Source: 630D-37 sp037478835 (GTDB lineage: Bacteria; Chloroflexota; Anaerolineae; Anaerolineales; Villigracilaceae). From it: a DNA stretch of 64,000 nt. The position numbers were made by a program, and so were the translations under genes. Location of the stretch: NCBI GenBank assembly GCA_037478835.1, contig JBBFLV010000003.1:1-64000 (forward strand). The letters are read 5' to 3'. This document shows positions 25,208 to 33,057 of the stretch, in pieces (within the stretch, counting starts at the first letter, position 1; every line of letters starts with the position of its first letter). The notes under the pieces were generated by a model. That model worked only from the letters and a program-made list of their open reading frames with translations. It was not told the DNA's origin and searched no databases.

Positions 25208-25363
25208 ATGTTGTCTAAATCCCAAACGATAGAAGAACACCGGCGCTACCGGAAAGCCGCACTTAGTCTGAATGTGTCGTTGAGAAGGATGAGCTACCGG
25301 ATAAGGCTGCTCCACACTGGTTTCGCCCGATGCGCTCTGTGGTGCTACGCTCAGCATAGGTGA
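25208..25363 (+). CDS. Small cassette ORF, 51 residues
   Basis: A 51-codon frame from ATG 25208 (MLSKSQTIEEHRRYRKAALS) behind an excellent GAGGAGGTGAGA ribosome site, ending TGA at 25361-25363, just before the second GTTAGGC motif. Very rich in Arg and Tyr. No family is recognised. The strong ribosome site and its position between two cassette-like boundaries are the main support for coding. Confidence 0.5.
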   Translation: MLSKSQTIEEHRRYRKAALSLNVSLRRMSYRIRLLHTGFARCALWCYAQHR

Positions 25364-25380
25364 ATCATAGGCTGTTAGGC
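25296..25380 (+). repeat. attC-like inverted repeat, site 2 (weaker)
   Basis: Ends with GTTAGGC (25374-25380). An inner hairpin GCTCCACA/TGTGGTGC and a possible outer GATAAGGC-type arm give a foldable 80-bp element. The spacing of 207 bp to site 1 would define a short cassette carrying the 51-residue ORF. Confidence 0.25.
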
Positions 25381-25409
25381 AACGAAACACCCCCATTGGA
25401 GTGAATTCT

Positions 25410-26165
25410 ATGCAATCTTACAGTAAAGGTTTTGCCAAACTATACAATCTAAGATGGTCCGGTTTCGCCAGGCAGATTGCTCCGTTTATTCTTGATTTCT
25501 ATGCTACCACCCCGATGGGTCAAGAGAACAGGACCGTTCTTGATCTCTGCTGTGGCGCCGGTCATCTGGCCGTGCATTTTCTTGAAAGGGGGTATCGGGT
25601 TGTTGGGCTTGATCTATCCGAGCATATGCTGTACTATGCTCGAGAGAATGCCCGCCCGTATGTCGAAACCGGTCAGGCCGCCTTCATTCAAGGTGACGCA
25701 AGCAACTTTACCTTAGATGAGCGTTTCGGGTTGGTCGTTTCTACGTTTGATGCGCTCAATCATCTTGAAAACGAACAATCTCTGCGTCGGTGCTTCCAAT
25801 GCGTCTATGCGGTCTGCGATGGTTATTTTATTTTTGATTTGAACACACGATATGGACTAAGGCGTTGGAACAGTATCCAGATAGATGATAGCAATGATGA
25901 GGCCCTCATTATCAACCGTGGTATCTATGATGGGCAAAGTGATAAGGCCTGGACGAAGATCACCGCCTTTCTTCAGCTGCCCAATGGGCTCTACGAGCGA
26001 TGTGACGAGACGGTGTTTAACACTGTCTTTGAACTGGCGAAGGTCAGAGACGCGCTGCTCGAGGTAGGTTGGAAAGATGTGTACTTCGCTCGGGTTCAGG
26101 ATTTGAGAACACCGTTAGATGAACCCGAAAAGGAAGGGCGGGTATTTATCGTCGCGAGCAAGTAG
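25410..26165 (+). CDS. Class I SAM-dependent methyltransferase
   Basis: 251 residues from ATG 25410, with GGAG seven bases upstream; the in-frame GTG at 25401 is less likely. SAM-binding motif I is VLDLCCGAGHLA at 43-54, followed by GLDLSEHML and the acidic loop at VVSTFDALNHLE. The fold is a methyltransferase_25-type domain with a C-terminal beta extension. The substrate is unknown (small molecule or protein). It lies in the accessory segment after the second GTTAGGC boundary, so it may be a mobile gene. Confidence 0.85.
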   Translation: MQSYSKGFAKLYNLRWSGFARQIAPFILDFYATTPMGQENRTVLDLCCGAGHLAVHFLERGYRVVGLDLSEHMLYYARENARPYVETGQAAFIQGDASNFTLDERFGLVVSTFDALNHLENEQSLRRCFQCVYAVCDGYFIFDLNTRYGLRRWNSIQIDDSNDEALIINRGIYDGQSDKAWTKITAFLQLPNGLYERCDETVFNTVFELAKVRDALLEVGWKDVYFARVQDLRTPLDEPEKEGRVFIVASK

Positions 26166-26541
26166 CCTTCTTTGCAGAAAAGGCCACCCAACCGGCGCGT
26201 CTACTTGATGATTTCGCCTCGCTACACTCGGCCCATCGCGGGGAATGCGCACAAGTCCTTGGGCGGCTTAGTAATCAGGATGGTCTCATCTCGCTTACAC
26301 CCATAAGTGGGGGGTACTATGGCCGATTTCACTTATCCAAAGATTGCGTAACGACAGTTTCTAGAAGGGAGGACACTTCCAAAACCGGGCGAATCCTCGC
26401 TAGGTTGAAATTTTGCCGGATGCACTCCATTGCCTTGCCAACCATCCAGAAATTCCCAAAATCCAAACCCATTGGATTCACCCAAATATTGACTATAATC
26501 CTTACAGACGCTGGCTAGTTCTCCGGCAATAGGACTAGGCT
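26166..26541. other. Intergenic stretch with a promoter for the DNA methyltransferase
   Basis: About 375 bp with no credible gene. A promoter TTGGAT (26472-26477), 16-bp spacer, TATAAT (26494-26499) reads toward the next gene. No attC-like end is seen for the preceding gene here. Confidence 0.45.
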
Positions 26542-27429
26542 ATGAAAAAGGGTTCAAGGACAAGCAAATTCGGCACCATTACACGAATCAGCCACGATTC
26601 ATCCCCATATTATAGGTCCCGACTCTATGCGGATCTGGTCAAGGAAGGCGACCATTCGACGGTCATCGAGAACCCCTTCCCGCCTGAGTATGAAAACACC
26701 ATCATCCTGGGAAGTTCAGAAAACATGAAGGAAATCCCCGATAACTCTGTGCATCTGATGGTGACTTCACCGCCATATAATGCGACCAAAGAGTATGATC
26801 AAGACCTGACGCTCCAAGAGTACCTCCAGTTGCTTAGGAATGTGTTTACCGAGACCTATCGTGTCTTGGTGCACGGCGGTCGAGCCTGTATTAATGTTGC
26901 CAATCTGGGAAGGAAACCTTATATCCCCCTCTCGGACTATATTTCGCAGATGATGCTGGAAATAGGATATCTGATGCGCGGCGAAATCATCTGGTATAAG
27001 GGGGCCGGAGCCGGCGTTTCGATGGCATGGGGAAGCTGGCAATCTGCCGCCAATCCCGTCCTACGGGATACTCATGAATATATCCTTGTCTTTTCCAAAG
27101 GTTCGTTTTCGCGCAAAAGACCTGAAGGAAAAGCAGATACGATCACGCGTGAACAATTTATGGAATGGACAAAGTCCGTATGGACCATGAATCCGGAATC
27201 GGCCAAAAAGGTGGGGCATCCGGCGCCGTTTCCGGTGGAGTTGCCGTATCGGTTGATTCAGCTATATACATTTACCGACGACATCGTCTTGGATCCGTTT
27301 ATGGGCAGTGGGTCTACCGCTATTGCCGCTTTGAAATCGGGCAGAAAGTTTATCGGTTATGAAATCGACCAGAAATATATTGACCTTGCTAAAGAGAGAA
27401 TAGCTCCATATGTCTTTTATGGGGCCTGA
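26542..27429 (+). CDS. DNA methyltransferase, N4-cytosine/N6-adenine class (beta order)
   Basis: 295 residues. Catalytic motif IV is TSPPYN at 75-80 and the SAM-binding motif I, DPFMGSGST, comes later at 251-259, the order of beta-class amino-methyltransferases. TSPPY is more usual for N4-cytosine enzymes, but N6-adenine cannot be excluded. The IIWYKGAGAGVSMAWGSW region is the target-recognition part. No restriction endonuclease gene is evident next to it, so this is an orphan or a broken restriction-modification remnant. Accessory location. Confidence 0.85.
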   Translation: MKKGSRTSKFGTITRISHDSSPYYRSRLYADLVKEGDHSTVIENPFPPEYENTIILGSSENMKEIPDNSVHLMVTSPPYNATKEYDQDLTLQEYLQLLRNVFTETYRVLVHGGRACINVANLGRKPYIPLSDYISQMMLEIGYLMRGEIIWYKGAGAGVSMAWGSWQSAANPVLRDTHEYILVFSKGSFSRKRPEGKADTITREQFMEWTKSVWTMNPESAKKVGHPAPFPVELPYRLIQLYTFTDDIVLDPFMGSGSTAIAALKSGRKFIGYEIDQKYIDLAKERIAPYVFYGA

Positions 27430-27554
27430 TAAATATGCGGATGATCATTACGCTAAATCCAGATGCGCTCTTGGATGTCCAGCCATTGTCAATAAAGATG
27501 AGAAGATGTTTCTGAAAGAATCCTGTTCTCCATTACGAACAGTCGCATAGCCTC

Positions 27555-27582
27555 TTGACATTCCCCCATTTTCGGCTACACT
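27555..27582 (+). promoter_or_regulatory. Promoter of ssb
   Basis: TTGACA (27555-27560), 16-bp spacer, TACACT (27577-27582), followed by a leader of about 65 bases to a strong ribosome site. Confidence 0.6.
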
Positions 27583-27653
27583 AACTGCAGGTATTCTCCT
27601 TCTGCACAAAGAAGTTTCGTCAAAGGAGGCATCTTTTCTTTTCAGGAGGACAT

Positions 27654-28034
27654 ATGCCGGCATTGAATCGTGTTCAGTTGATCGGATATTTGGGACGCGA
27701 TCCGGAAACGCGTTTCACGCCCACCGGAAAGAAAGTCACCCACTTCACGCTGGGGGTCACCGAGCGCTGGAAAAGCGATGGGGAACTCAAAGAATACACC
27801 GAGTGGTTCAACATTGAGGCCTGGGGACGGTTGGGTGAGATCTGCCAGGAATACCTACACAAGGGGAGCTTGGTCTACATTGAGGGGCGCCTGCGCACCG
27901 ATCGCTACGAAGAGCAGGGCGAGACGCGATACTTCACCAAAATCGTCGCGCTAACTCTGCAAATGCTCGATCGCAAGCCCAGCGAGGAGCCGGTGGTCGG
28001 CGTGGAAGAGGACCAGGCCTCCTACGAAGCCTGA
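27654..28034 (+). CDS. ssb: Single-stranded DNA-binding protein
   Basis: 126 residues with an OB-fold: MPALNRVQLIGYLGRDPETRFTPTGKKVTHFTLGV and ...EYTEWFNIEAWGRLGEICQEYLHKGSLVYIEGRLRTDRYE. Ribosome site AGGAGG just upstream. It coats single-stranded DNA during replication and repair. The C-terminus (EEDQASYEA) is acidic but lacks the terminal Pro-Phe tip through which SSB usually recruits partner proteins, so this may be a second SSB or the tip may have diverged. A downstream hairpin (28043-28073) serves as its likely terminator. Confidence 0.93.
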   Translation: MPALNRVQLIGYLGRDPETRFTPTGKKVTHFTLGVTERWKSDGELKEYTEWFNIEAWGRLGEICQEYLHKGSLVYIEGRLRTDRYEEQGETRYFTKIVALTLQMLDRKPSEEPVVGVEEDQASYEA

Positions 28035-28042
28035 AAAGCAAA

Positions 28043-28073
28043 CCGGCCGTGATTCCCTGAGAAGCACGGCCGG
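28043..28073. terminator. Shared terminator hairpin between ssb and pepF
   Basis: CCGGCCGTG and CACGGCCGG form a perfect 9-bp stem. On the minus strand it is followed by TTTGCTTTT, so it terminates the convergent pepF gene best and may also help stop ssb. Confidence 0.65.
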
Positions 28074-28133
28074 ATGGACAAAAGACTTTATGCAAACTTT
28101 GGGCGCTGAGGTGAATTGACCGGATTGCTCGGA

Positions 28134-29903
28134 CTATTGCACGGGCAAACGCTCTAGCTGATCGAGCAATTCGGCCAGCACGTCGAAACCGCCTTGCCAG
28201 AAGGCCGACGAGGAAATGTCAATGCCGGCCTCGGCGAGAATGCGCGCCGGAGCCTCCGAGCCGCCGGCCGCCAAAATGCGTAGATAACGCGGCTTGAACG
28301 TTTCACCTTCCTGCTTGTATTGACGGTAGAGCGAAAGCACCAGCAGTTGCCCAAAGGCGTAAGCGTACACGTAGAAGGGGGTATGGTAAATGTGCGGAAT
28401 GGAGACCCATTCCCAACGGAATTCTTCGTTGATCTCAACGGCATCCCCAAACTGATCCTGCAGGTTCTCGAAGTAGGCCTGTTTCAGGTCCTCAACGGAG
28501 GCATTGTTGCGTATCATCTCATGAGCTTGCTTTTCAAACAAAGCGAAGAAAGCCTGGCGCATGATAGTGGCATAGGCATCGTCCATCTGGCGGAAGAGCA
28601 GATCGCGGCGCACGGCTTCGTCCCGTTCCTCGGCCAGCAGGCGATCGATGAGCATCATTTCGCCAAAGGTAGAGGCCGTCTCGGCCAACGGCAATGCCGA
28701 ATGGAAGGTGAGCACGCTATGATGGGCGGCAAGCATGGAATGGATGGCATGTCCCAGCTCATGCGCCATCGTGGCCACATCGTCGGCGCGCCCCTGGTAA
28801 TTGAGGAGCACATAAGGCGTCAATTGTGGCACCACCGACCAGCAAAAAGCGCCACTGCGCTTGCCTTTGCGAACTTCACTATCCAGATGCTGCTCATCAA
28901 AGACGCGGCGCGCCAGATCGGCCAGGGAAGGATCAAAGGCCGCGAAGGATTCCAGCACCATCTCTGCCGCCTGAGCAAAGGGATATTCTTTATCCGAGCG
29001 CACGACCGGGGCGTAGATATCATAGCGCCGCAACCGATCCATCCCAAGATGGCGTGCCTTGAGGCGGAAATAGCGCTGGAAAAGGGGCGCGTTGCGACGG
29101 CATACTTCCAGCAACGTTTCTACGGCATTGTCCGGCACATCGTTATCCAGGTTGCGCACGGCGATCGGCGAAGCGTAGCCGCGCAGGGTCAGGTTTTCGT
29201 TGACCCAATCGCGCACCCGTGCTTGGTAAATCTGCCCCAGAAGATTGCCATCTTCCCCAAAGACGCGATACATCTCCTGATAGGCCTTTGCCCGCAGATC
29301 GGGATCGGCGCCACGGATATAGGGTCCCAACTCGCCACGGGTCAGCTCTTTGACCTCGCCGTTCACTTCGAGACGGAAGACGTAGCGGTTCGTGATGGCA
29401 TCGTAAAGGTTGATCAGCGCCTGCACGCCGCTGACGTTCTTCAGGTTGATGATCTTCTCCTCCGCTTCGCTCAGGGTATAGGGTTTGAAATGGCGCAGGG
29501 CCTCCAAGTAGTAACGCAGGTCCCCGCTCACGGCCATCAGCCGGTTTGCGTTGGTTTCATCCAGACCCTTCCACCATAACGTGAAGAAAAGGGTGCGATT
29601 TTCGGCCTCGGCCATGAATTGCTGCACCCGACCCAAAAGGGTTTGGGCGGCGCTATCCTGGGTATCGGCGGCGAAAGAGAGGCCGGCCATGGCATACAGG
29701 CGATGTCCCAGGGCGGTGATCTCTTCGTACTCTCGGAGCAAATCCAGAAACTCGGATTCTGAGAGATCGGAAGAAAGGCGGGCGCGAGCCTGCTCAAAGC
29801 GGCTCAGGCGATCTTGCATTTCCTGGAACGCAGATTCTAACTCCGGGGATTGAAGGGAAGGGAATAGCTTCTGCAGTGACCAGCGGGATTGAGTGTAGGG
29901 CAT
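28134..29903 (-). CDS. M3 family oligoendopeptidase (PepF-like)
   Basis: 589 residues, the usual size of oligoendopeptidase F. The zinc motif HELGH is at 381-385, with the third ligand in ETASTFGEMM, about 25 residues on. The protein has the long helical N-terminal half and the C-terminal active-site barrel of the M3 fold, and lacks a signal peptide, so it degrades short peptides in the cytosol. Start ATG 29903 has no strong ribosome site visible. Confidence 0.92.
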   Translation of the reverse strand: MPYTQSRWSLQKLFPSLQSPELESAFQEMQDRLSRFEQARARLSSDLSESEFLDLLREYEEITALGHRLYAMAGLSFAADTQDSAAQTLLGRVQQFMAEAENRTLFFTLWWKGLDETNANRLMAVSGDLRYYLEALRHFKPYTLSEAEEKIINLKNVSGVQALINLYDAITNRYVFRLEVNGEVKELTRGELGPYIRGADPDLRAKAYQEMYRVFGEDGNLLGQIYQARVRDWVNENLTLRGYASPIAVRNLDNDVPDNAVETLLEVCRRNAPLFQRYFRLKARHLGMDRLRRYDIYAPVVRSDKEYPFAQAAEMVLESFAAFDPSLADLARRVFDEQHLDSEVRKGKRSGAFCWSVVPQLTPYVLLNYQGRADDVATMAHELGHAIHSMLAAHHSVLTFHSALPLAETASTFGEMMLIDRLLAEERDEAVRRDLLFRQMDDAYATIMRQAFFALFEKQAHEMIRNNASVEDLKQAYFENLQDQFGDAVEINEEFRWEWVSIPHIYHTPFYVYAYAFGQLLVLSLYRQYKQEGETFKPRYLRILAAGGSEAPARILAEAGIDISSSAFWQGGFDVLAELLDQLERLPVQ

Positions 29904-29921
29904 GGGGACAACTCCTCAGGA

Positions 29922-30980
29922 TTAGATGTTGAAACGGATGTGGATGATATCTCCATCTTTGACGGGATAGTCTTTCCCTTCCAGGCGCAGCTTGCCGCGC
30001 GCCCTGGCTTCTGCCAGGCTGCCGAGGGCGATCAGATCCTCATAGGCCACGACCTCGGCGCGCACGAAACCGCGCTGAAGGTCGGTATGGATGGCGCCGG
30101 CGGCTTCCCAGGCGGTAGCGCCGCGGCGTACCGTCCAGGCACGGACCTCGTCTTCGCCGACGGTGAAAAAGGATTGCAGCTGAAGCAGTTCGTAGGAAAG
30201 GCGAATCACACGTGAGAGACCCAGTTCTTGGATGCCGTATTCGGCCATAAAGAGGGCGGCATCTTCCGGCGGGAGCTGGGCTAGCTCCATCTCCAGTTTC
30301 CCTTGCAAGGCAATGGAGGGGTGATCGAGTGCGAGCTGCGGCGGGGATTGCCCTTCGCCGAGGTTGAAGACGGTGAGGATGGGCTTGCGCGTCAACAGGC
30401 CAAAGCTGGCTAGTTCGCGCGTTTCTTCGGCCGTTAAGTCCAAGGTCCGCAAAGGTGTGCCGCTTTCCAGCGCCTGATGCAGGCGGTTGAAAAGGGCCGT
30501 TTGACGCTCGTTAAGGGCTTTATCCGTCCCACCTTTGCGTCGTTCTTCGTCCAGGCGCTCCAGCTTACGCTCCACCATGACCAGATCGTTTAGCAGGAGC
30601 TCGCCCAACATGCTTTCCACATCGCGCGCCGGGTTGACCGAACCGGCCGGATGCGGCACGTTTTCATCCTCAAAACAGCGCACCACATGGATGAAGCCGT
30701 CCATCTGGCTCAATTGATTGAGCAACGGCCCGGCAATGCCTCCCTTGGAGGCGCTTCCTTCTAATCCGGCAATATCGGCATAGGTTACTTTCGCATAGAT
30801 CGTCTTGCGCGGCTTGAACATCGCCGAAAGACGATCGATGCGTTCATCCGGCACATCTACAACAGCCGTATGGACTTCCAGTTTTCCGGAAGAAGCCTTG
30901 ATCGGCGCGTGACCGCGCGTGAGTGCGTTGAAAAGTGTGGTTTTTCCTGCCTGCGGCAGGCCGATGATTCCCAGTTTCAT
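29922..30980 (-). CDS. ychF: YchF-family (Obg-related) ATPase
   Basis: 352 residues, slightly shorter than typical 363. G1 is GLPQAGKTT at 7-15; the usual YchF form is GLPNVGKST. The G4 region reads VFNLGE instead of NKxD, consistent with ATP rather than GTP use. A coiled coil occupies about 150-190 and a C-terminal TGS domain (ALGSLAEARARGKLRLEGKDYPVKDGDIIHIRFNI) follows. YchF binds ribosomes and modulates translation and oxidative stress. It is divergent to the tRNA-Leu gene. Confidence 0.9.
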   Translation of the reverse strand: MKLGIIGLPQAGKTTLFNALTRGHAPIKASSGKLEVHTAVVDVPDERIDRLSAMFKPRKTIYAKVTYADIAGLEGSASKGGIAGPLLNQLSQMDGFIHVVRCFEDENVPHPAGSVNPARDVESMLGELLLNDLVMVERKLERLDEERRKGGTDKALNERQTALFNRLHQALESGTPLRTLDLTAEETRELASFGLLTRKPILTVFNLGEGQSPPQLALDHPSIALQGKLEMELAQLPPEDAALFMAEYGIQELGLSRVIRLSYELLQLQSFFTVGEDEVRAWTVRRGATAWEAAGAIHTDLQRGFVRAEVVAYEDLIALGSLAEARARGKLRLEGKDYPVKDGDIIHIRFNI

Positions 30981-30981
30981 C

Positions 30982-31011
30982 TTGACCTTTTGGCTTGAAG
31001 TTTGTTATACT
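30982..31011 (+). promoter_or_regulatory. Promoter of tRNA-Leu
   Basis: TTGACC (30982-30987), 18-bp spacer and TATACT (31006-31011), ending 19 bp before the mature tRNA. It overlaps the start region of the divergent ychF gene. Confidence 0.55.
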
Positions 31012-31030
31012 ATAGCTGACAACAGCATAC

Positions 31031-31113
31031 GCCGAAGTGGCGGAACTGGCAGACGCGCACGACTCAAAATCGTGTTCCCTCGTGGAGTGTGGGTTCGACT
31101 CCCACCTTCGGCA
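31031..31113 (+). tRNA. tRNA-Leu, anticodon CAA
   Basis: 83 bases. Acceptor GCCGAAG pairs with CTTCGGC before discriminator A31113; the anticodon stem CACGA/TCGTG encloses CTCAAAA, giving anticodon CAA (reads UUG). The T-arm is GTGGGTTCGACTCCCAC, and a long variable arm marks a class II tRNA. CCA is not encoded. It is flanked by its own promoter. Confidence 0.97.
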
Positions 31114-31200
31114 TTATAACATGAGGCGCTTTCTTCGCAGCAAAAAGAGAGCGCCTTTCTTATCCGCTCTTTCACGAAACACCGGCAAGGAGGTGCTGAG

Positions 31201-31314
31201 ATGAAAATAGGGTTGATATTGCTGGTGTTCGACCTGTTCCTTCTCCTGATTTACCCGTTGCTCTACATCTACAGTCGGCTGCGAAGACCCCCTGTAGGGC
31301 ATGGAGGCCGCTGA
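31201..31314 (+). CDS. Small single-pass membrane peptide, 37 residues
   Basis: ATG 31201 behind AAGGAGGTGCTGAG. The first 24 residues (MKIGLILLVFDLFLLLIYPLLYIY) form one membrane helix, followed by a basic tail SRLRRPP and a Gly-rich end. Good ribosome site and hydrophobic helix support coding; no family is known to me. Located just after tRNA-Leu. Confidence 0.5.
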   Translation: MKIGLILLVFDLFLLLIYPLLYIYSRLRRPPVGHGGR

Positions 31315-31551
31315 AGATCGTTTTCCGTTTCTCTCCTAGAGCAAATTGGGTGCAGAGGTGAGACCTTCGTGATTTTTCCTTAGCAAGGTTTTTCAATGCT
31401 TGACTGCTGAGAAGGCGAAAAACCGAAAGGACGAAGGTCAATGTTGGCGTGTTGCAGTGGGATTGGAAGTCGATCTCATTTAACGCGAGGGGCTTTGTAA
31501 GTATATGAGCGTTGCAAAAAAGGAACGGTCGTCTGTAGAGGGATGCCGGGG
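31315..31551. other. Intergenic stretch with an inverted repeat
   Basis: GGTTTTTC and GAAAAACC form an 8-bp inverted repeat about 22 bases apart (near 31394-31430). No gene or RNA is evident. The downstream MutS-like gene ends at its right edge. Confidence 0.3.
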
Positions 31552-33057
31552 TTAGCGCGAGCCTTCGATCTCGAACACCTTACGATACAGGTCTATTCCG
31601 TGACTCGTCTCGAGCGGTTCGGCCTCCTTGACCTTAAACGTATGTTCCCCGTTCGGCAATCTCTCGGCGCGCAGGAACAGGACCTCCTCTCCGTAGCAGG
31701 AGCGGGCAAACTCATATAGATGGGTCACATAGCACACCTTGATCCTCTTTCTCAGCAAGGCGCTGATGATTTGTCTGGCAATTTCTGAACCTTCGCGCTC
31801 GTTGGTGGAGGAGAAGGATTCGTTCAACAGCAGCAGAGCGTTTGGAACGAGGTGATCGACAATTCGGCTCATGCGATCGAGCTCCTCCCCAAACTTGCCC
31901 TTTTTCATGGTGCGATCTTCTTCCCGCACAAAATGCGTGAACAACCCACTTGCTAGATTGGCCTGGAACGCTTCGGCCGGGACGAACATCCCGCATTGCA
32001 TCATGAGTTGTGCCAGCCCAACGCTGCGCAAGAAGACGGTCTTTCCGCCTCGGTTTGGACCGGTGATCACGATTAGGGATTTTCCATCGGCGCTGATGTC
32101 ATTCCCTACGACAGGGGACTGCATGGTCAGTGCCAGGGTGATATCGTAGAGTCCTGTGCAAGAGAAGCGGCGCTCATTGGCGAATGTGGGTTGAGGAAAG
32201 GTGATCGGTTCGCCTAGAACCATCAGCTGCTCATAAAGGTTGATGGAAGCAACGTAAAATGCCAGTTCCCATTGCAGCACGTTGAAGAAACTTTCTACGT
32301 GTTCGGCCGCCTGCGCGACGGTATTCGCCGCCCGCGCAAGCCCAAGATCGCGCAATTCACCTAGCACACGTGCTCCCGCGTCATCCCGAGGGGCGAGCGT
32401 ATAGGAGTAAGACGGTGAACGCGAGGCAAAAAGACGCTGAAGCCAATGCTGACCTGCATCGTTCGGATAGCAGAGAAAATATCCACTCCCTTCGTTCCCT
32501 TTGCCCAGTTGTGCGCTGAGCAAAATGCCTTGGGGGAAGCGGAGCTGTTGCACGTGCTGCTCCACAAGGTCCAGATATTCGTCGTCCAGTTCCTGCTGGA
32601 TCATGGTAAAAAAGCGCCGGAATCCCTGCGACTCAAACGTGTGCACATTCTGATCGGCGATCGCTCGCAACCGGCGCAGCAAATCAAGAGAGGCCTCCAG
32701 CAATTCTCGGGCACTGCTCAAGATCGAACTGGGGGAAGAATGACGCGGTGAAACCCACAGCCAGCGCTTGCGTTTCCGTTCTTGGAATTCCAGTGGAATC
32801 TGATAGATTTCACGGATAATCTGGGGGTGTCTCAAGCAATCTTTCAGGATAGCTTGACGATACAGGATAGGAGCTATGTCATCGAGCGACGAGAACAACA
32901 CCTGGCGGGCGACCTGGAATAGGAATTTATCTCCCTGAGCCATCGCCTGCAGCAGAATGTTCAGAGCCAGGTCTTGTGTCAGATCGTCCACGTTGGGCGG
33001 TAACGGCTGCTTCGGATCAAAGTCTCGATCGGGATACAGCAAGAAGACCTTCATCAT
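31552..33057 (-). CDS. MutS-like ATPase, second of a tandem pair
   Basis: 501 residues. The C-terminal half is a MutS domain V-type ABC ATPase with Walker A GPNRGGKT at 333-340 and LLLLNESFSSTNEREGS at about 409-424, where the usual Walker B aspartate is Asn412 and Glu413 is the catalytic base. The N-terminal part resembles only the MutS lever (domain III) helices; the mismatch-recognition domain I with its Phe-x-Glu and the Smr endonuclease of MutS2 are absent. It therefore is not a mismatch repair protein of the classical kind. It starts four bases inside the end of its paralogue, so both are translated together from a fluoride-controlled mRNA. Confidence 0.85.
   Translation of the reverse strand: MMKVFLLYPDRDFDPKQPLPPNVDDLTQDLALNILLQAMAQGDKFLFQVARQVLFSSLDDIAPILYRQAILKDCLRHPQIIREIYQIPLEFQERKRKRWLWVSPRHSSPSSILSSARELLEASLDLLRRLRAIADQNVHTFESQGFRRFFTMIQQELDDEYLDLVEQHVQQLRFPQGILLSAQLGKGNEGSGYFLCYPNDAGQHWLQRLFASRSPSYSYTLAPRDDAGARVLGELRDLGLARAANTVAQAAEHVESFFNVLQWELAFYVASINLYEQLMVLGEPITFPQPTFANERRFSCTGLYDITLALTMQSPVVGNDISADGKSLIVITGPNRGGKTVFLRSVGLAQLMMQCGMFVPAEAFQANLASGLFTHFVREEDRTMKKGKFGEELDRMSRIVDHLVPNALLLLNESFSSTNEREGSEIARQIISALLRKRIKVCYVTHLYEFARSCYGEEVLFLRAERLPNGEHTFKVKEAEPLETSHGIDLYRKVFEIEGSR

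Noticed and set aside
24088..25380. A complete integron
   Set aside because: No integrase and incomplete attC left cores; only recorded as cassette-like.
30919..31119. ORF spanning tRNA-Leu
   Set aside because: It runs through the tRNA gene and antisense to ychF; a coincidence.
31172..31441. Minus-strand ORF after tRNA-Leu
   Set aside because: No family, covers the likely small membrane peptide on the other strand.
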